A DNA stretch of 35,652 nt from Lachnospiraceae bacterium. Lineage in GTDB: Bacteria; Bacillota; Clostridia; Lachnospirales; Lachnospiraceae. This document shows positions 10,701 to 18,070 of this stretch, one piece after another. The stretch is taken from positions 1-35,652 of the forward strand of contig JAUNDG010000025.1 of the NCBI GenBank assembly GCA_030526195.1, written 5' to 3'. Position numbers and translations under genes: made by a program. Numbering within the stretch: position 1 is the stretch's first letter; each line of letters begins with the position of its first letter. Below the pieces are notes generated by a model. The model was not told the DNA's origin and ran no database searches. It saw only the letters and a list, made by a program, of their open reading frames with translations.

Positions 10701-13700
10701 CCGCCAACTGCGGGTCCATGGGCGACAATACGGATAAGAATTACAAGATTCCGAAGCTGACCCAGGGGGATAAGCTGGATATCACCGGCGTGCGCAACGT
10801 CACAAAGGGCGGCGTGACCTTCTATTATGAAAGCACGGTGAAGCCGAATACGGCCCAGGATCTGTGGGTGCTGTCGGCCATCATCAACTCCGGCTACGGG
10901 GCCAAGGGGTCCAACGACTTCTACCCGAATATGCTGGTTAACACCTCCTATGCCCTGATCAGTGACGCCTCTTATTACGGCAGAACCCGTATCGGCGCTT
11001 ATGAGGGTGTGGGCACAGCGACCTATGATGCTGCGCTTGACGATGCGGATTTCTGGGGCGGCGTCAATACCGGCGACCACAGAAAGATGTCCAACAGCTA
11101 TCTGTCCACTTATGTGGCGCCCTTCGGCTCATATTCCGGTGCCACCATGATGTCTTTCCTGACATACGATTTAAGCGGTCGAAATATGACGCTGGCTGCC
11201 GGCGAGTATGATCTCAAGAGTTACGGCAACGGGTTCAGAGGCATCGGGCAGTCCTACACGAAGGCGCTCACCACCGGCGTTTATGCCACACGTCTGCGTA
11301 CCTTCCGTATGGGCGATTACAACACCACCTCCACCGCGATCAACGGAAATGGGGCTGTGGTCAAATATCAGCGTCATATTTACGAATACGGCACTGACAA
11401 CTTCAAGGTATTCCAGGCGGGTTTCCTGCCGCAGTATTATTCCAGCAGCAGCTACTCGACCATCGACCATACGGTCAAAAATGTAACCTTCGAGGCGGAA
11501 CTGACCTCTAATGTGAGACGGACCTCCTCGACGGATAAAACGTATTTCGGGATCATTTTCGGGACTGACGGCTGGACGAGCATTGCAGGACAGGAAATCT
11601 TCGATAATGTCTGCATCAGAAACTCGCTCATTTCCGGCGGGTATTATGCCGGTGGTATGCACGGCTATCAGTATTACGATACGCCGAATACCAATAAGTT
11701 TATTAACTGTAACGTAAATGGTCTGACCATCACCAATGCCAACTGCGGCGGCGGTTATGTGGGGGCCAATGACAACAAGAATTCTGCCAGAAAGCTTTAT
11801 TTTGACAACAGTCAGGATCCGGATAAGGCGGCTGTCGAGCATGTGACGATCGAGTCGGATGCCGGTAACCAGGGCGGCCTGGTGGGTTATGCCAATGTGC
11901 CGGTGACCCTCACCAAGGTGAAGGCGCAGGATGTCACCGTGACGCTGACCGCCTCTGAAACCAAGGCTGCGGCTATGATCGGCTGTGTGGGCAAGGGCGG
12001 CATCAAAGCCGATGAGGTGTCCGTGACAGATTCACATCTGAGCGGCGCCAGATACAGCGGTCTTCTGGCGGGGCATGTCGTCGACGGTGGTTACAGTGTC
12101 GATCTGACAGGCGGTGAGTTCCGGGATTCCGTGATGACCATGGAAAAGGCGGATAAGGCGCTGACAGCCGGCGGTGTTGTCGGTTTCATCAACGGTGGCT
12201 TTACCATCAATGCCACAGGGACGGCCGACACAGTGATCAGCGGGCTGCACATCAATGCGTATAAGGCTCAGAACGGGTCATCGGTGGGCGGTGTCGCCGG
12301 TCAGACGAACGGCAATGTCACCATCAACAATCTGCTCCTGTCAGGCATCAAAGCTGTCAATGCGGGTTATTCAGCCGCAGCCATCGGCCGCTGCGAGAGC
12401 GGCAACAGTCGGACATTTAAGAATGTCACTATTGAGGATGCGGCCATTGTGATTACGCAGCATTCTTCGTATACGGCAGCAGCCGGCCTGGTGGGTCTGC
12501 TTACGGTGGGGACGATTGATGGTTTCCAGATCGCCGGCAACAATAACCTCTATGGTTACCTGGTGGAAGGCAGTTCGGTCGATGCGGACTGCTCAACAAT
12601 CAAAGACGGCAGCGGTCAGATCGATTTTGGCCGTCTGTCTGCGGATACCATCGGCCGACGCGTCAACGATACACTCTATACGCCTTATTCACGACTGGCC
12701 TCTGATGTCACGTTCTATCACGCTGACAGAAGTGCTGAATATGTCGGGGAGGTGAACGGTGAAAATGCCGGCGCCATCAGACTGGTGGCGGTGACACGTC
12801 AGGGTCCGTATCACGGCATCCGTAATATCGGCTTTATTGAAAATGTTGTCAAAGCCGCGGCCAGAGACGGCAGTTATGTGATCTACAGCGATTACACCGG
12901 TCAGGCGCTTCAGTCAGGCGATGCCAATCCGGCTAAACAGGTGAGCCAGTTGCCGGACAGTGGCCTGGCCATGGCCGGGACAGCATTTACCGGCGACGGT
13001 ATTTCCATTGTGGACGGTGTGCCGGTGAGAGACAGCATCATTTCCGATAGTCTGGTGGATCCGTCTCTTGTGAAGGGTTATATCGGACCCGGCAATCCGA
13101 GAACCAAATCGAAGGAACGGTTCCTGGATGAGGTGATGAAGAAGTTCAGGACCGGTGGCCAATACGCCAATAAGCTGGCGATGTACAAGACGGAGGAGAG
13201 CACGACCCAGTATCAGGGCGAGCCGGATATCCCGATCCTTATTCTGGATACCACCTCCCAGACGGAGATCAATAAGCTGGTGAATGCTTATATCTCTGTT
13301 CTCACCAACAACGACCAGACCGGTACGGCGGATGGTCAGGCGGTGAGATACAAGACCATCGTGCCGAAAACCTACGCCTTTAAGAACGGCAGCTGGCAGG
13401 TTGCCGACAAGCCGTCACTGACCACCAATGCCGCCGGCCTTAAGGTGGTGTCGGGTCAGTTCGATAACACCAGAGACCAGGTGACGATCCTGGATGTTCA
13501 GTACAACAGCCCCATTTCCGGCTCAAAGGATGTGTATCATCTGTATATCCCGGTGATGGTGAAAAAGGTTATGGAAGTCCGTTTCTTCGTGAAGGTTACC
13601 AACGGGGCGGCCGGTTACGAGGATGCCTACGGCAACACCGGTGCGACTCTGGCCAGCTTCGGCAAGGACTTCACGGTGAAATTCTCGTTCCGGTACGACT

Positions 13701-15526
13701 GGACAGTGGCTGAGTGGAAAAATGCTGTGGCCAACGGGGATTCGCTTCTGTGGAGCTTTGACAAGACGGTCAGTCTGGATAACCTGGATGACCTTGACCT
13801 GAATAAGGTCAGGCTGTCTCTGGTGGATATGAACACTCACGGCAGCGGCAGTACGGTCTGCCAGGTCAAGGGGACGGTGCTGGATGATCAGTATCAGCTG
13901 GATCTGAAGACGCTGTCACCCGATTATCAGCCGGCCTTTATGTGTGATCTTCTGCCGCTGACCTGTACAGAGGCGGCAAACGGCGGTTATAAACGCCTGG
14001 CAGCGGATGAGGTCGATGATGCCACGATCCGTGTCTTTGACAAGACGGATGACTGTTACTATTATTACGCACCGAAGGCAGATGATGACGAACCCGGCAC
14101 ACAGTATTACACCATCACGGTGGAGACCAGCCTCTCCGATACGGCAATCCTGCCGGTCAATGAGCGGTATTATCTGGTGGTCAACTGTGCGGAGGGTCCC
14201 CGGATGTACAACAACCTGGTTGAACTGGGGTCTTCCGGTATCAAGGGCGGTCAGATCCCGACGGATCCGAAGTACGTCGAAAATGCCACCTATGTCTTAG
14301 GCGACTTCTATGCCATCAATGGTCTGATGCTTCAGTCCTTATCGGAAACCGGCAGTCAGATCATGAAGCACGAAAGCAATAACAAGATCACGGTGAGTCT
14401 GGACTCCTTTGTCGCCAACACCTCTCCGCAGCTGATTCAGTATGTTAATTCACGTGGTGTGTATTTCCGCTATGTGGTGGATATGCTGGATGAGAAGGGG
14501 GCACCGGTGGAAATTCAGGCTTCCTCAGTGGAGGTCGATACACTCCAGATCGGTGATACGGTGATTCCGGCAGTGGATGATCTGGAAAGCCTGTCCGCCG
14601 GCAGCAACGGGTACACTCTGTCGGTCAACGGCAACACCTGCTACGTGGACATCAAGGCCAACGGTCTGCTCTTTATTGATAAAGACATTCATGCCGATCT
14701 GATCTTTAATTACAATGACAGCCAGAGCATCTCACAGCAGTTCCCGGTCAGAGATGCCGGCAATGACGCCGGTGTTCAGTTCCGAGGCAAGGCCTATATG
14801 GCTTATGATAAGAATGCTTTGGGCAGCAGCAACATGAGTATGCAGACACCGGCCGAGGGCACACTCTATTACACAGAAGAGGCTTCTCAGGTAAGTCTGA
14901 CCTACGACTCCTACAACACCAACAGCGCTGACGGTAACACCAGTCAGCTGGGGCTTAACGGTCGGGAAACGCTGGGGGCGGATGCCCTGATCAAGACCCG
15001 CGCGTTGTTTAACGCAACGGCTATGTATGGGCTTAACACCACCAATGAGAACCATGAGCGGTATCCTTACTATCTGGAAGGCAGTCTCACCCTTCAGAAG
15101 AAGACGGAGGCGAATAAGGCATCCGGTGTGGGCAAGGCCTATTCGGCACCGCTCAACATCGCCGATTACCTGGCGGTGGCGGGGATCAGCGCGGATGACG
15201 CGGCGGTGGATACCACCTCAGGCGGCATGGGCGTTCAGCCTAATGGTAAGAGCTTTAAATTCCGGCTCGGTCTGACACCGGCTCAGGTGAAGGCCCTGTC
15301 CAAACAGCAGCTGCTCATCAACATCGACCTGAAGGTCAAGACGGCCTCCGGTCTTGAAGCTGTCACCGGCAGCCAGTATGCCAACTACCGGGTGGATATC
15401 GAAGCTCAGCTTCTTAACAAAAACGGGGATGCGCTCACGGCAAAACCGAGTGACTACCTCATTTACACCAATGCCAAGGTGTACAAGGGCATCATCGGTG
15501 TGACCGATGTGGGCGGCAACGATTAA
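4784..15526 (+). CDS. Giant secreted GLUG-repeat/beta-helix surface protein (3580 aa)
   Basis: A Sec signal peptide (basic KNIYKR, hydrophobic core, cleavage likely after VYA at residue 27) is followed by a low-complexity Gly/Ser/Thr/Asp/Glu linker (about residues 78-185). From there to about residue 2550 run repeated blocks with the GLUG-like motif GGLVG or variants (GGLIGQM, GGLVGHM, GGVIGYV, GGLVGSA) between short strands ending NVT, ITNC or VTFDG, as expected of a right-handed beta-helix. Several blocks begin with a segment like RNKRDLVALAMLIQCG. The last 1000 residues lack the repeats and look like strand-rich domains. The C-terminus ends VGGND, with no LPXTG signal, membrane segment, SLH or choline-binding repeats. 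GGGAGG precedes the ATG, which overlaps gene 3. Likely an extracellular adhesin or fibre; the role is inferred from architecture. Confidence 0.85.
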   Translation: MKNIYKRLMALSLSFVLSWQSVSAVYADNITGLSTAESAVESQNGQVSGDVGGTGSVDNIGRADAARVAAVNVDPQAENDAGAGAGTGSDTGSGSDTGSGSDSGSESGAGSGSGEAPGTGSASGDGTGSEGGTGSGEETGTEEGAGSGDETGSEEGSDSEDSETEDEADSEEDKKEDDTLKDEGLWPDDLGDELITLDGPPELKSSQDFFDLSALPADVYQYADITITRASDVAFDLTEKDENGLPKFKGFGSAEYPFMGSITVTNYQSGIEIPLDTPLFNALDQSAVIHEGLFLEATVDTNNPLLAGQYTNRNNLPEAGLVQVKINARQNISTGEFPGFGGLIDTIETGAALRLSVDNVTVAGNTSVNGNGHIGLFCNNLAAGARLDLMAYTGDTAFSVMTIGGHAGGLIGQMEAGSVLNCYAFAETLTHTVTSAGGYAGGLVGHMQDEAEIHIFSGEGTAFAAEVTGNFAGGIAGRARNPHVDSQNAIFVRGTMSGDSAAGGFMGLAEYVSAQGQGREVDFTKMTLQAATNGGRHVGGAYGALNQGGAGSLTLKNGSVTYTHNNGFTSWQDAGFIGQYTCDNLAAVLRVQDMVIDVTEKGSTTAYGGVIGYVADTGAADCIANAGAAYVEIDHVTVTASVNGGSVSGVDGTFGGLVGQMSGSGHFVNISGVNTISSNGKVGATRWGGLVGSAKNGAIRIAGTSDLAGLSTGSRGNTVGVIVGEISSTLVYALGSGNDAATWLLKRVNTTQTSDVGSYGSVTRLYSPDATGHVLTEAVRTGNALSPDQAGADDVVAFYSDSHRVEICYNAGADLVIRNKRDLVALAMLIQCGLTGDVGTYRNQAGATANILTKDITVDAALGGQTIDLAGTGFTGMLRDNDSQQYTGNFEGQNVTIKLAVGEAYGLTAGGNAATYGDSAAGQIYNHPTMGFFSRVSGITVKNVTFDGIFNFGMVENGPFDPVNCGIVAGQAWNGVTCENVTVKTVISYKEKGGGIKNARVAGYVATVFTGDYNFLSCTMAGQILNTCGAWSFYNAGFVAYTDQPNANFRFKDCRLEDMVLSAVSMGSNYYAFMGGLLAYAHNCGQEKKMDIDGLTITNCLIENTANDRSGGLFGYEWQGVYAEVKDVTIDSSTVKTNAVFGGLLYEHTGYFKVGRENAADGTCSGIAFRMKDGKGNSFKGKTLESSPSALMIATTKDIYNEYYSYIEILKDGYVLEDGAVTVTLNGGNYFDDIAGVTEYKDNANTVVSIGLTAQSAGQAVLLDEAGCNSWHNGCLVNGSKAYINSHTRYYYNLDYYRKAAGTVISTIDTPGKLLLWSVNAYTNATVNLKNKNYFRAGSGVITGNLDMSGLSYYPVVGYRNISNAVITFDYEGMNGYEMAEGDGGNKAFDQSNLQHYQMQTGLFSTVSAVKDNAVNLKVTNVTLKGTVGKYTDQAAGGLVCNSIRGYDSNYRTTLSIQGLQLEGFRVAGFNAGSDSQPLLVNAAGSFTAIALDNVTYDEAAYAPDGQVIKAGAALMGSMGSTGTEAITLSFSNMALNGKASESIFSKASFATSFMYKDEASGGSYNFTRNATKVTYGKEISNGVGNSQYNRNAYNEADGTGQVWYLDTFGETTGDVYVTPTGPGATRYDFTGAYLPYIGHWENAAQKYYEIDVNQKTVFLVDGCGTYGHPFKIKEVRSNFDDPSIADADADKLFGAADQLLAIMKLLDGKGDGTAIRINKAVLNKKASTANTANTAGHPDQHTSANVPADDIVIIKEGETWYEAENDGIRYKKKEGGTSFANAIVTAYIRNAYYQICEDIELDLGRFTGIGGAGTSYAFSGVIIGDNAAAPRTVTIKGNAKNGNAGGLIRYSQGSVVKDLNIVLNNVTIGYSQDSDKASFFGGAIGYVIGGDNVIDRVNVSATGLTISKQLTAVGGFVGLVGGADCKKGGGVIFRNMTSPGLTAFAGEAPDNGNYYWNPYVGRVLDGFACAEAANCGSMGDNTDKNYKIPKLTQGDKLDITGVRNVTKGGVTFYYESTVKPNTAQDLWVLSAIINSGYGAKGSNDFYPNMLVNTSYALISDASYYGRTRIGAYEGVGTATYDAALDDADFWGGVNTGDHRKMSNSYLSTYVAPFGSYSGATMMSFLTYDLSGRNMTLAAGEYDLKSYGNGFRGIGQSYTKALTTGVYATRLRTFRMGDYNTTSTAINGNGAVVKYQRHIYEYGTDNFKVFQAGFLPQYYSSSSYSTIDHTVKNVTFEAELTSNVRRTSSTDKTYFGIIFGTDGWTSIAGQEIFDNVCIRNSLISGGYYAGGMHGYQYYDTPNTNKFINCNVNGLTITNANCGGGYVGANDNKNSARKLYFDNSQDPDKAAVEHVTIESDAGNQGGLVGYANVPVTLTKVKAQDVTVTLTASETKAAAMIGCVGKGGIKADEVSVTDSHLSGARYSGLLAGHVVDGGYSVDLTGGEFRDSVMTMEKADKALTAGGVVGFINGGFTINATGTADTVISGLHINAYKAQNGSSVGGVAGQTNGNVTINNLLLSGIKAVNAGYSAAAIGRCESGNSRTFKNVTIEDAAIVITQHSSYTAAAGLVGLLTVGTIDGFQIAGNNNLYGYLVEGSSVDADCSTIKDGSGQIDFGRLSADTIGRRVNDTLYTPYSRLASDVTFYHADRSAEYVGEVNGENAGAIRLVAVTRQGPYHGIRNIGFIENVVKAAARDGSYVIYSDYTGQALQSGDANPAKQVSQLPDSGLAMAGTAFTGDGISIVDGVPVRDSIISDSLVDPSLVKGYIGPGNPRTKSKERFLDEVMKKFRTGGQYANKLAMYKTEESTTQYQGEPDIPILILDTTSQTEINKLVNAYISVLTNNDQTGTADGQAVRYKTIVPKTYAFKNGSWQVADKPSLTTNAAGLKVVSGQFDNTRDQVTILDVQYNSPISGSKDVYHLYIPVMVKKVMEVRFFVKVTNGAAGYEDAYGNTGATLASFGKDFTVKFSFRYDWTVAEWKNAVANGDSLLWSFDKTVSLDNLDDLDLNKVRLSLVDMNTHGSGSTVCQVKGTVLDDQYQLDLKTLSPDYQPAFMCDLLPLTCTEAANGGYKRLAADEVDDATIRVFDKTDDCYYYYAPKADDDEPGTQYYTITVETSLSDTAILPVNERYYLVVNCAEGPRMYNNLVELGSSGIKGGQIPTDPKYVENATYVLGDFYAINGLMLQSLSETGSQIMKHESNNKITVSLDSFVANTSPQLIQYVNSRGVYFRYVVDMLDEKGAPVEIQASSVEVDTLQIGDTVIPAVDDLESLSAGSNGYTLSVNGNTCYVDIKANGLLFIDKDIHADLIFNYNDSQSISQQFPVRDAGNDAGVQFRGKAYMAYDKNALGSSNMSMQTPAEGTLYYTEEASQVSLTYDSYNTNSADGNTSQLGLNGRETLGADALIKTRALFNATAMYGLNTTNENHERYPYYLEGSLTLQKKTEANKASGVGKAYSAPLNIADYLAVAGISADDAAVDTTSGGMGVQPNGKSFKFRLGLTPAQVKALSKQQLLINIDLKVKTASGLEAVTGSQYANYRVDIEAQLLNKNGDALTAKPSDYLIYTNAKVYKGIIGVTDVGGND
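5015..5330 (+). repeat. Low-complexity linker region with 18-bp direct repeat
   Basis: This part of the giant gene encodes a Gly/Ser/Asp/Thr/Glu linker. An 18-base unit, CAGGCTCGGATACCGGAT, is present twice head to tail (5043-5060 and 5061-5078), with decayed copies after it. Such tracts change length by slippage, here always in multiples of three codons, so linker length may vary between strains. The protein becomes strongly acidic towards the end of the tract. Confidence 0.75.
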
Positions 15527-15544
15527 TGTTGATAAAAACAAAAT

Positions 15545-15600
15545 AACAGGGCTTCCTTGCTGTACCGATGGTTGAGTCGGTAGGCAGGGAAGCCCTGTTT
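15545..15600 (+). terminator. Terminator of the surface-protein operon
   Basis: AACAGGGCTTCC (15545-15556) pairs perfectly with GGAAGCCCTGTT (15588-15599), and TACCGA/TCGGTA extends the stem inside. It starts 18 bases after the giant gene's stop. A short T-run follows. Its right arm is repeated at 16429-16446, on the far side of the toxin-antitoxin genes. Confidence 0.75.
15583..15600. repeat. 18-bp direct repeat flanking the TA module, left copy
   Basis: GGCAGGGAAGCCCTGTTT is identical to bases 16429-16446. The toxin gene stop codon begins two bases beyond this copy. With one mismatch the match extends a further five bases (ATTAT versus GTTAT). Confidence 0.85.
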
Positions 15601-15601
15601 A

Positions 15602-15931
15602 TTATAGTTTATTTTTTTGCACTCTGCGTTGTGCCGTTTCGTATACTTCATCGTCCGCACGGGCACCGATGACAACAACGAGCAGTTCTGTTTCGGTTCG
15701 AATTAATTTGTATACAATGCGGATGCCGGCAGATTTGAGCTTGATTTTTAAGAGGCCGGAGAGCTTTGTGGAGGCATGGTTGCCAAGGGGCTTTCCATAA
15801 CCGCCTTCATCGGCAGGCAGCGGATTTGTACAGACTTTTTTCAAGGCTTTTTGTACAAGAATACGCTGGCTACCATCTAAAGCTCGTAAATCCTTTTCGG
15901 CCTCCGGGAGAAAAATGGTTTTCCAATTCAT
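15602..15931 (-). CDS. RelE/ParE-family toxin
   Basis: A 109-residue protein of the RelE/ParE superfamily. It begins WKTIFLPEAEKDLRALD, the usual first strand and helix, then KPLGNHASTKLSGLLKIKLKSAGIRIVYKL, in which basic residues and the RIVYKL strand are characteristic of RelE-like mRNA interferases, and ends with a strand plus DDEVYETAQRR helix. RelE relatives cut mRNA at the ribosome; ParE relatives inhibit gyrase. The R-I-V-Y strand favours RelE/YoeB-like activity, but I cannot decide. The start codon overlaps the antitoxin stop (ATGA). The stop lies two bases from an 18-bp direct repeat whose other copy is beyond the antitoxin promoter. Confidence 0.85.
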   Translation of the reverse strand: MNWKTIFLPEAEKDLRALDGSQRILVQKALKKVCTNPLPADEGGYGKPLGNHASTKLSGLLKIKLKSAGIRIVYKLIRTETELLVVVIGARADDEVYETAQRRVQKNKL

Positions 15932-16251
15932 TCGAATTCAACCTCTTCGTATCCGGCAAGATCATCGTCAGTGATACCCAAACGCTGATTCATTTCCTCG
16001 AAAGGAATGGTTTTTGCAGGTGCATAGTTTTCCAGGCGTTCTGTGGCCAGTGCCAGCAGTTTGGCATCATTCACCTGGTCCATAAGCTGTACGTATTCTT
16101 CCGGTGAAAGAAGGACACATTCAGGGGCGTTGTTCTTCATAACGACTTTGGCCCCCGAACGTTTGACTTCAGAAAAAATCTTTCCGGCCAGTCCGCGGTT
16201 GAATAAGGAAATGGAGATGGTATCTTCAATTGCACTTAATACAGATCCCAT
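15928..16251 (-). CDS. Phd/YefM-family antitoxin
   Basis: A 107-residue antitoxin. The N-terminal part (SISLFNRGLAGKIFSEVKRSGAKVVMKNN, then APECVLLSPEEYVQLMD) is the Phd/YefM DNA-binding fold, which represses the operon's own promoter. The C-terminal part is acidic and probably disordered until it wraps the toxin. I chose ATG 16251 over the in-frame ATG at 16272 because AAAGGAGG lies eight bases before it. It is transcribed first and overlaps the toxin by four bases, the normal order for such pairs. A strong promoter lies upstream. Confidence 0.85.
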   Translation of the reverse strand: MGSVLSAIEDTISISLFNRGLAGKIFSEVKRSGAKVVMKNNAPECVLLSPEEYVQLMDQVNDAKLLALATERLENYAPAKTIPFEEMNQRLGITDDDLAGYEEVEFE

Positions 16252-16327
16252 GATCGTGGCCTCCTTTGTCAATTGTTCTGCCCCGTATCTTTTAGATTTG
16301 GGGATGTGGTGATGCTTTTACAATATA

Positions 16328-16356
16328 AGTATATGATGGAGAAATAAAATTATCAA
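16328..16356 (-). promoter_or_regulatory. Promoter of the toxin-antitoxin operon
   Basis: On the minus strand TTGATA (16356-16351) is followed after 17 bases by TATACT (16333-16328), close to the sigma-A consensus and about 77 bases before the antitoxin start. The surrounding ATATAAGTATAT sequence is a plausible site for autoregulation by the antitoxin. Confidence 0.7.
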
Positions 16357-16428
16357 TAGAATTATTGGTAAATATACTGACTAAAAAAGTGATATAAAGA
16401 CTGCTTGCCATTGCGTATATATGTGAGG

Positions 16429-16446
16429 GGCAGGGAAGCCCTGTTT
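16429..16446. repeat. 18-bp direct repeat flanking the TA module, right copy
   Basis: GGCAGGGAAGCCCTGTTT is identical to 15583-15600. It abuts the stop codon of the convergent LuxR-type gene (16448). Read on the minus strand, CAGGG-CTT-CCCTG gives a small hairpin that may end that gene. Confidence 0.85.
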
Positions 16447-16447
16447 G

Positions 16448-17872
16448 TTATTCAATGGTTTTGGAAAATGAGGCCAGGCTTCGGAACAGACCGACGCGTG
16501 ATTTAGTGCCGGTTTTTTCATAGATAGAGGCAATATAGCGCTGAAGCACCCGGCGCGATACGTAGAGGCTGTCAGCGATTTCCTGCACACCGTCTTCTGT
16601 GTCGATCAGTTTTTCAAAAACTTCCGATTCTCTCGGAGTGAAATGAAAATGTTCAAAATACTGACATAACAGTTCGTGCTGAGTTATGGCCGAATCTGTG
16701 GTGTCAGCTGAGTCATCATTCCGGTCAGGGGCCGGGATGGCGCGGCTGATGGATGGCAGCAGAAGCAAAAGTGTGATGATCGATAAGAGACAACTGCCGA
16801 TGACCATGATGATAGCGCCAAAGTGTTGGAAGAGCCAAAGCGTTGGCAGAACCATGACAGCGGTTGTCAGACTTCTCAGAATGCGGCCCATGCCCGCCCA
16901 AAGTGCCGGCATCTTCGTTTGTGGTGCGGCATCTATAAAGGTCAGTGTCAGATACATGACATAGAAACCGCTGTATATGTACATAAAAACCGTAGCCGGG
17001 AAGAAGGTTTCCGGAGCCCCCATGAGGGCGGTGGCAATGGTTGAGATAAACAGCACGCAGACAGTCGCCAGAGGCAAATAGCATCGCCGTCTGATATCGG
17101 CAATATACCCGGCAACCGGAAGACTTAAGGCGTAGAAGAGACGCGCATAGGACGAAACACTTAAACTGCCCTGTGCATGCTTTTGCACTACAACTCCGTC
17201 GATCAGTGTGATGACAAGGGTCATAGCGACAGTGGCTATCATGATGGTCAGAAGCTGGCATTTAAGGTCAGGCTTATTTGTGGGCTGGTCAGTTGTATGT
17301 TCCTGAGACGTGTCTTCCGGGGGCAGGCAGACAGAGGCTGTATTGAAATAGAAGAGAAGAATCGGCACACTCACAACCATACAAAACGGGAAGGCCATTT
17401 TGGTCCGGAGGGCATTCTGAACAACAAACTGCAGCAGAACACCACACCCCATGCCAAAACCGATGATACGGCCGGTAAACTCATTTTCGAAAAATAAGAT
17501 GGAAGCCCGGTGGTACATCTGACCCGCCATATGTCCCCAACCGATAAGGGCCGCAAAGGCGGTGATCAAAAAGAGTGTATGTGCATCTGTCAGATAAAAG
17601 AGCAGGCAGCTCAGGCAGGTGAGAATCCCGATGAAACAGGTCAGCATCAGCCGAAGACGGTCGCTTTTTATGAGTGCGTTGAAAATTGAAAAAGACAGAA
17701 AACCAAGCGCAGTACAGGCAAGGCCGATGGCATATACCACATCGACAAAATCAGCACCAAACAAAAGACCGGCGCGATCATTAACCGTGAATTCGGTCAG
17801 CTGAAATGAAAAAAAGCATAAGGCAAAACACAGGCCCGTGCTTATAACGGAAGTGGATTTCAATTTATTCAT
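16448..17872 (-). CDS. Membrane LuxR-type regulator with MFS-like domain
   Basis: A 474-residue protein. Residues 1 to about 385 contain about 12 hydrophobic segments in two sets of six, separated by a polar loop (about residues 188-205), like a major-facilitator transporter. The C-terminus (about 405-470) is a LuxR/GerE helix-turn-helix: HFTPRESEVFEKLI, then VQEIADSLYVSRRVLQRYIASIYEKTGTKSR. This architecture is known from many Coriobacteriia and some Clostridia, where such proteins are thought to be membrane-bound one-component regulators. The usual HTH spelling V..H...IY.K is changed to VLQRYIASIYEK. The gene is divergent from a two-gene lipoprotein operon with a large inverted repeat between them, so that operon is its likely target. 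Its own ribosome binding site is weak. The ligand is unknown. Confidence 0.85.
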   Translation of the reverse strand: MNKLKSTSVISTGLCFALCFFSFQLTEFTVNDRAGLLFGADFVDVVYAIGLACTALGFLSFSIFNALIKSDRLRLMLTCFIGILTCLSCLLFYLTDAHTLFLITAFAALIGWGHMAGQMYHRASILFFENEFTGRIIGFGMGCGVLLQFVVQNALRTKMAFPFCMVVSVPILLFYFNTASVCLPPEDTSQEHTTDQPTNKPDLKCQLLTIMIATVAMTLVITLIDGVVVQKHAQGSLSVSSYARLFYALSLPVAGYIADIRRRCYLPLATVCVLFISTIATALMGAPETFFPATVFMYIYSGFYVMYLTLTFIDAAPQTKMPALWAGMGRILRSLTTAVMVLPTLWLFQHFGAIIMVIGSCLLSIITLLLLLPSISRAIPAPDRNDDSADTTDSAITQHELLCQYFEHFHFTPRESEVFEKLIDTEDGVQEIADSLYVSRRVLQRYIASIYEKTGTKSRVGLFRSLASFSKTIE

Positions 17873-17937
17873 GATACTGTCTACAGGTGTGAGGGATGAT
17901 CTGATCAGTGTCAGAAATATTCGCAGGTGACAGAGCT

Positions 17938-17943
17938 ATTGTA
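17938..17943 (-). promoter_or_regulatory. Possible -10 of the LuxR-type gene
   Basis: TACAAT on the minus strand, 66 bases before the ATG. No good -35 is found 16-18 bases upstream (TCATGT at 17 bases), so the promoter is weak or needs an activator. Confidence 0.35.
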
Positions 17944-17979
17944 CCATAATGCAGCCTCTCACATGAGAAAAAAGGGCTG

Positions 17980-18011
17980 TTGACAAGGTTGGCACATATG
18001 TGACCTGTCAA
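17980..18011. promoter_or_regulatory. Large inverted repeat between divergent promoters (operator candidate)
   Basis: The sequence is symmetric about CACATATGTG: going outward, AGGT pairs with ACCT and TTGAC with GTCAA, with small interruptions on the left arm (TGG and A). It lies just upstream of a TACAAT -10 (18029-18034) that lacks a good -35, the usual place for an activator site. The neighbouring LuxR-type regulator is the obvious candidate to bind it. Confidence 0.6.
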
Positions 18012-18028
18012 AATCAAGTGGTTGGCGC

Positions 18029-18034
18029 TACAAT
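18029..18034 (+). promoter_or_regulatory. Possible -10 of the lipoprotein operon
   Basis: TACAAT, 37 bases before the first lipoprotein ATG. The hexamer 17 bases upstream (TGTCAA) is a poor -35 and falls in the right arm of the inverted repeat, which suggests activator dependence. Confidence 0.4.
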
Positions 18035-18070
18035 ACCCGCATAATACCCGTTTTGCGGAGGTGAAATTTG

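Noticed and set aside
15766-16107. Plus-strand open frame opposite the toxin and antitoxin genes
   Set aside because: Both minus-strand genes have family motifs, a ribosome binding site and a promoter; the plus-strand frame has none.
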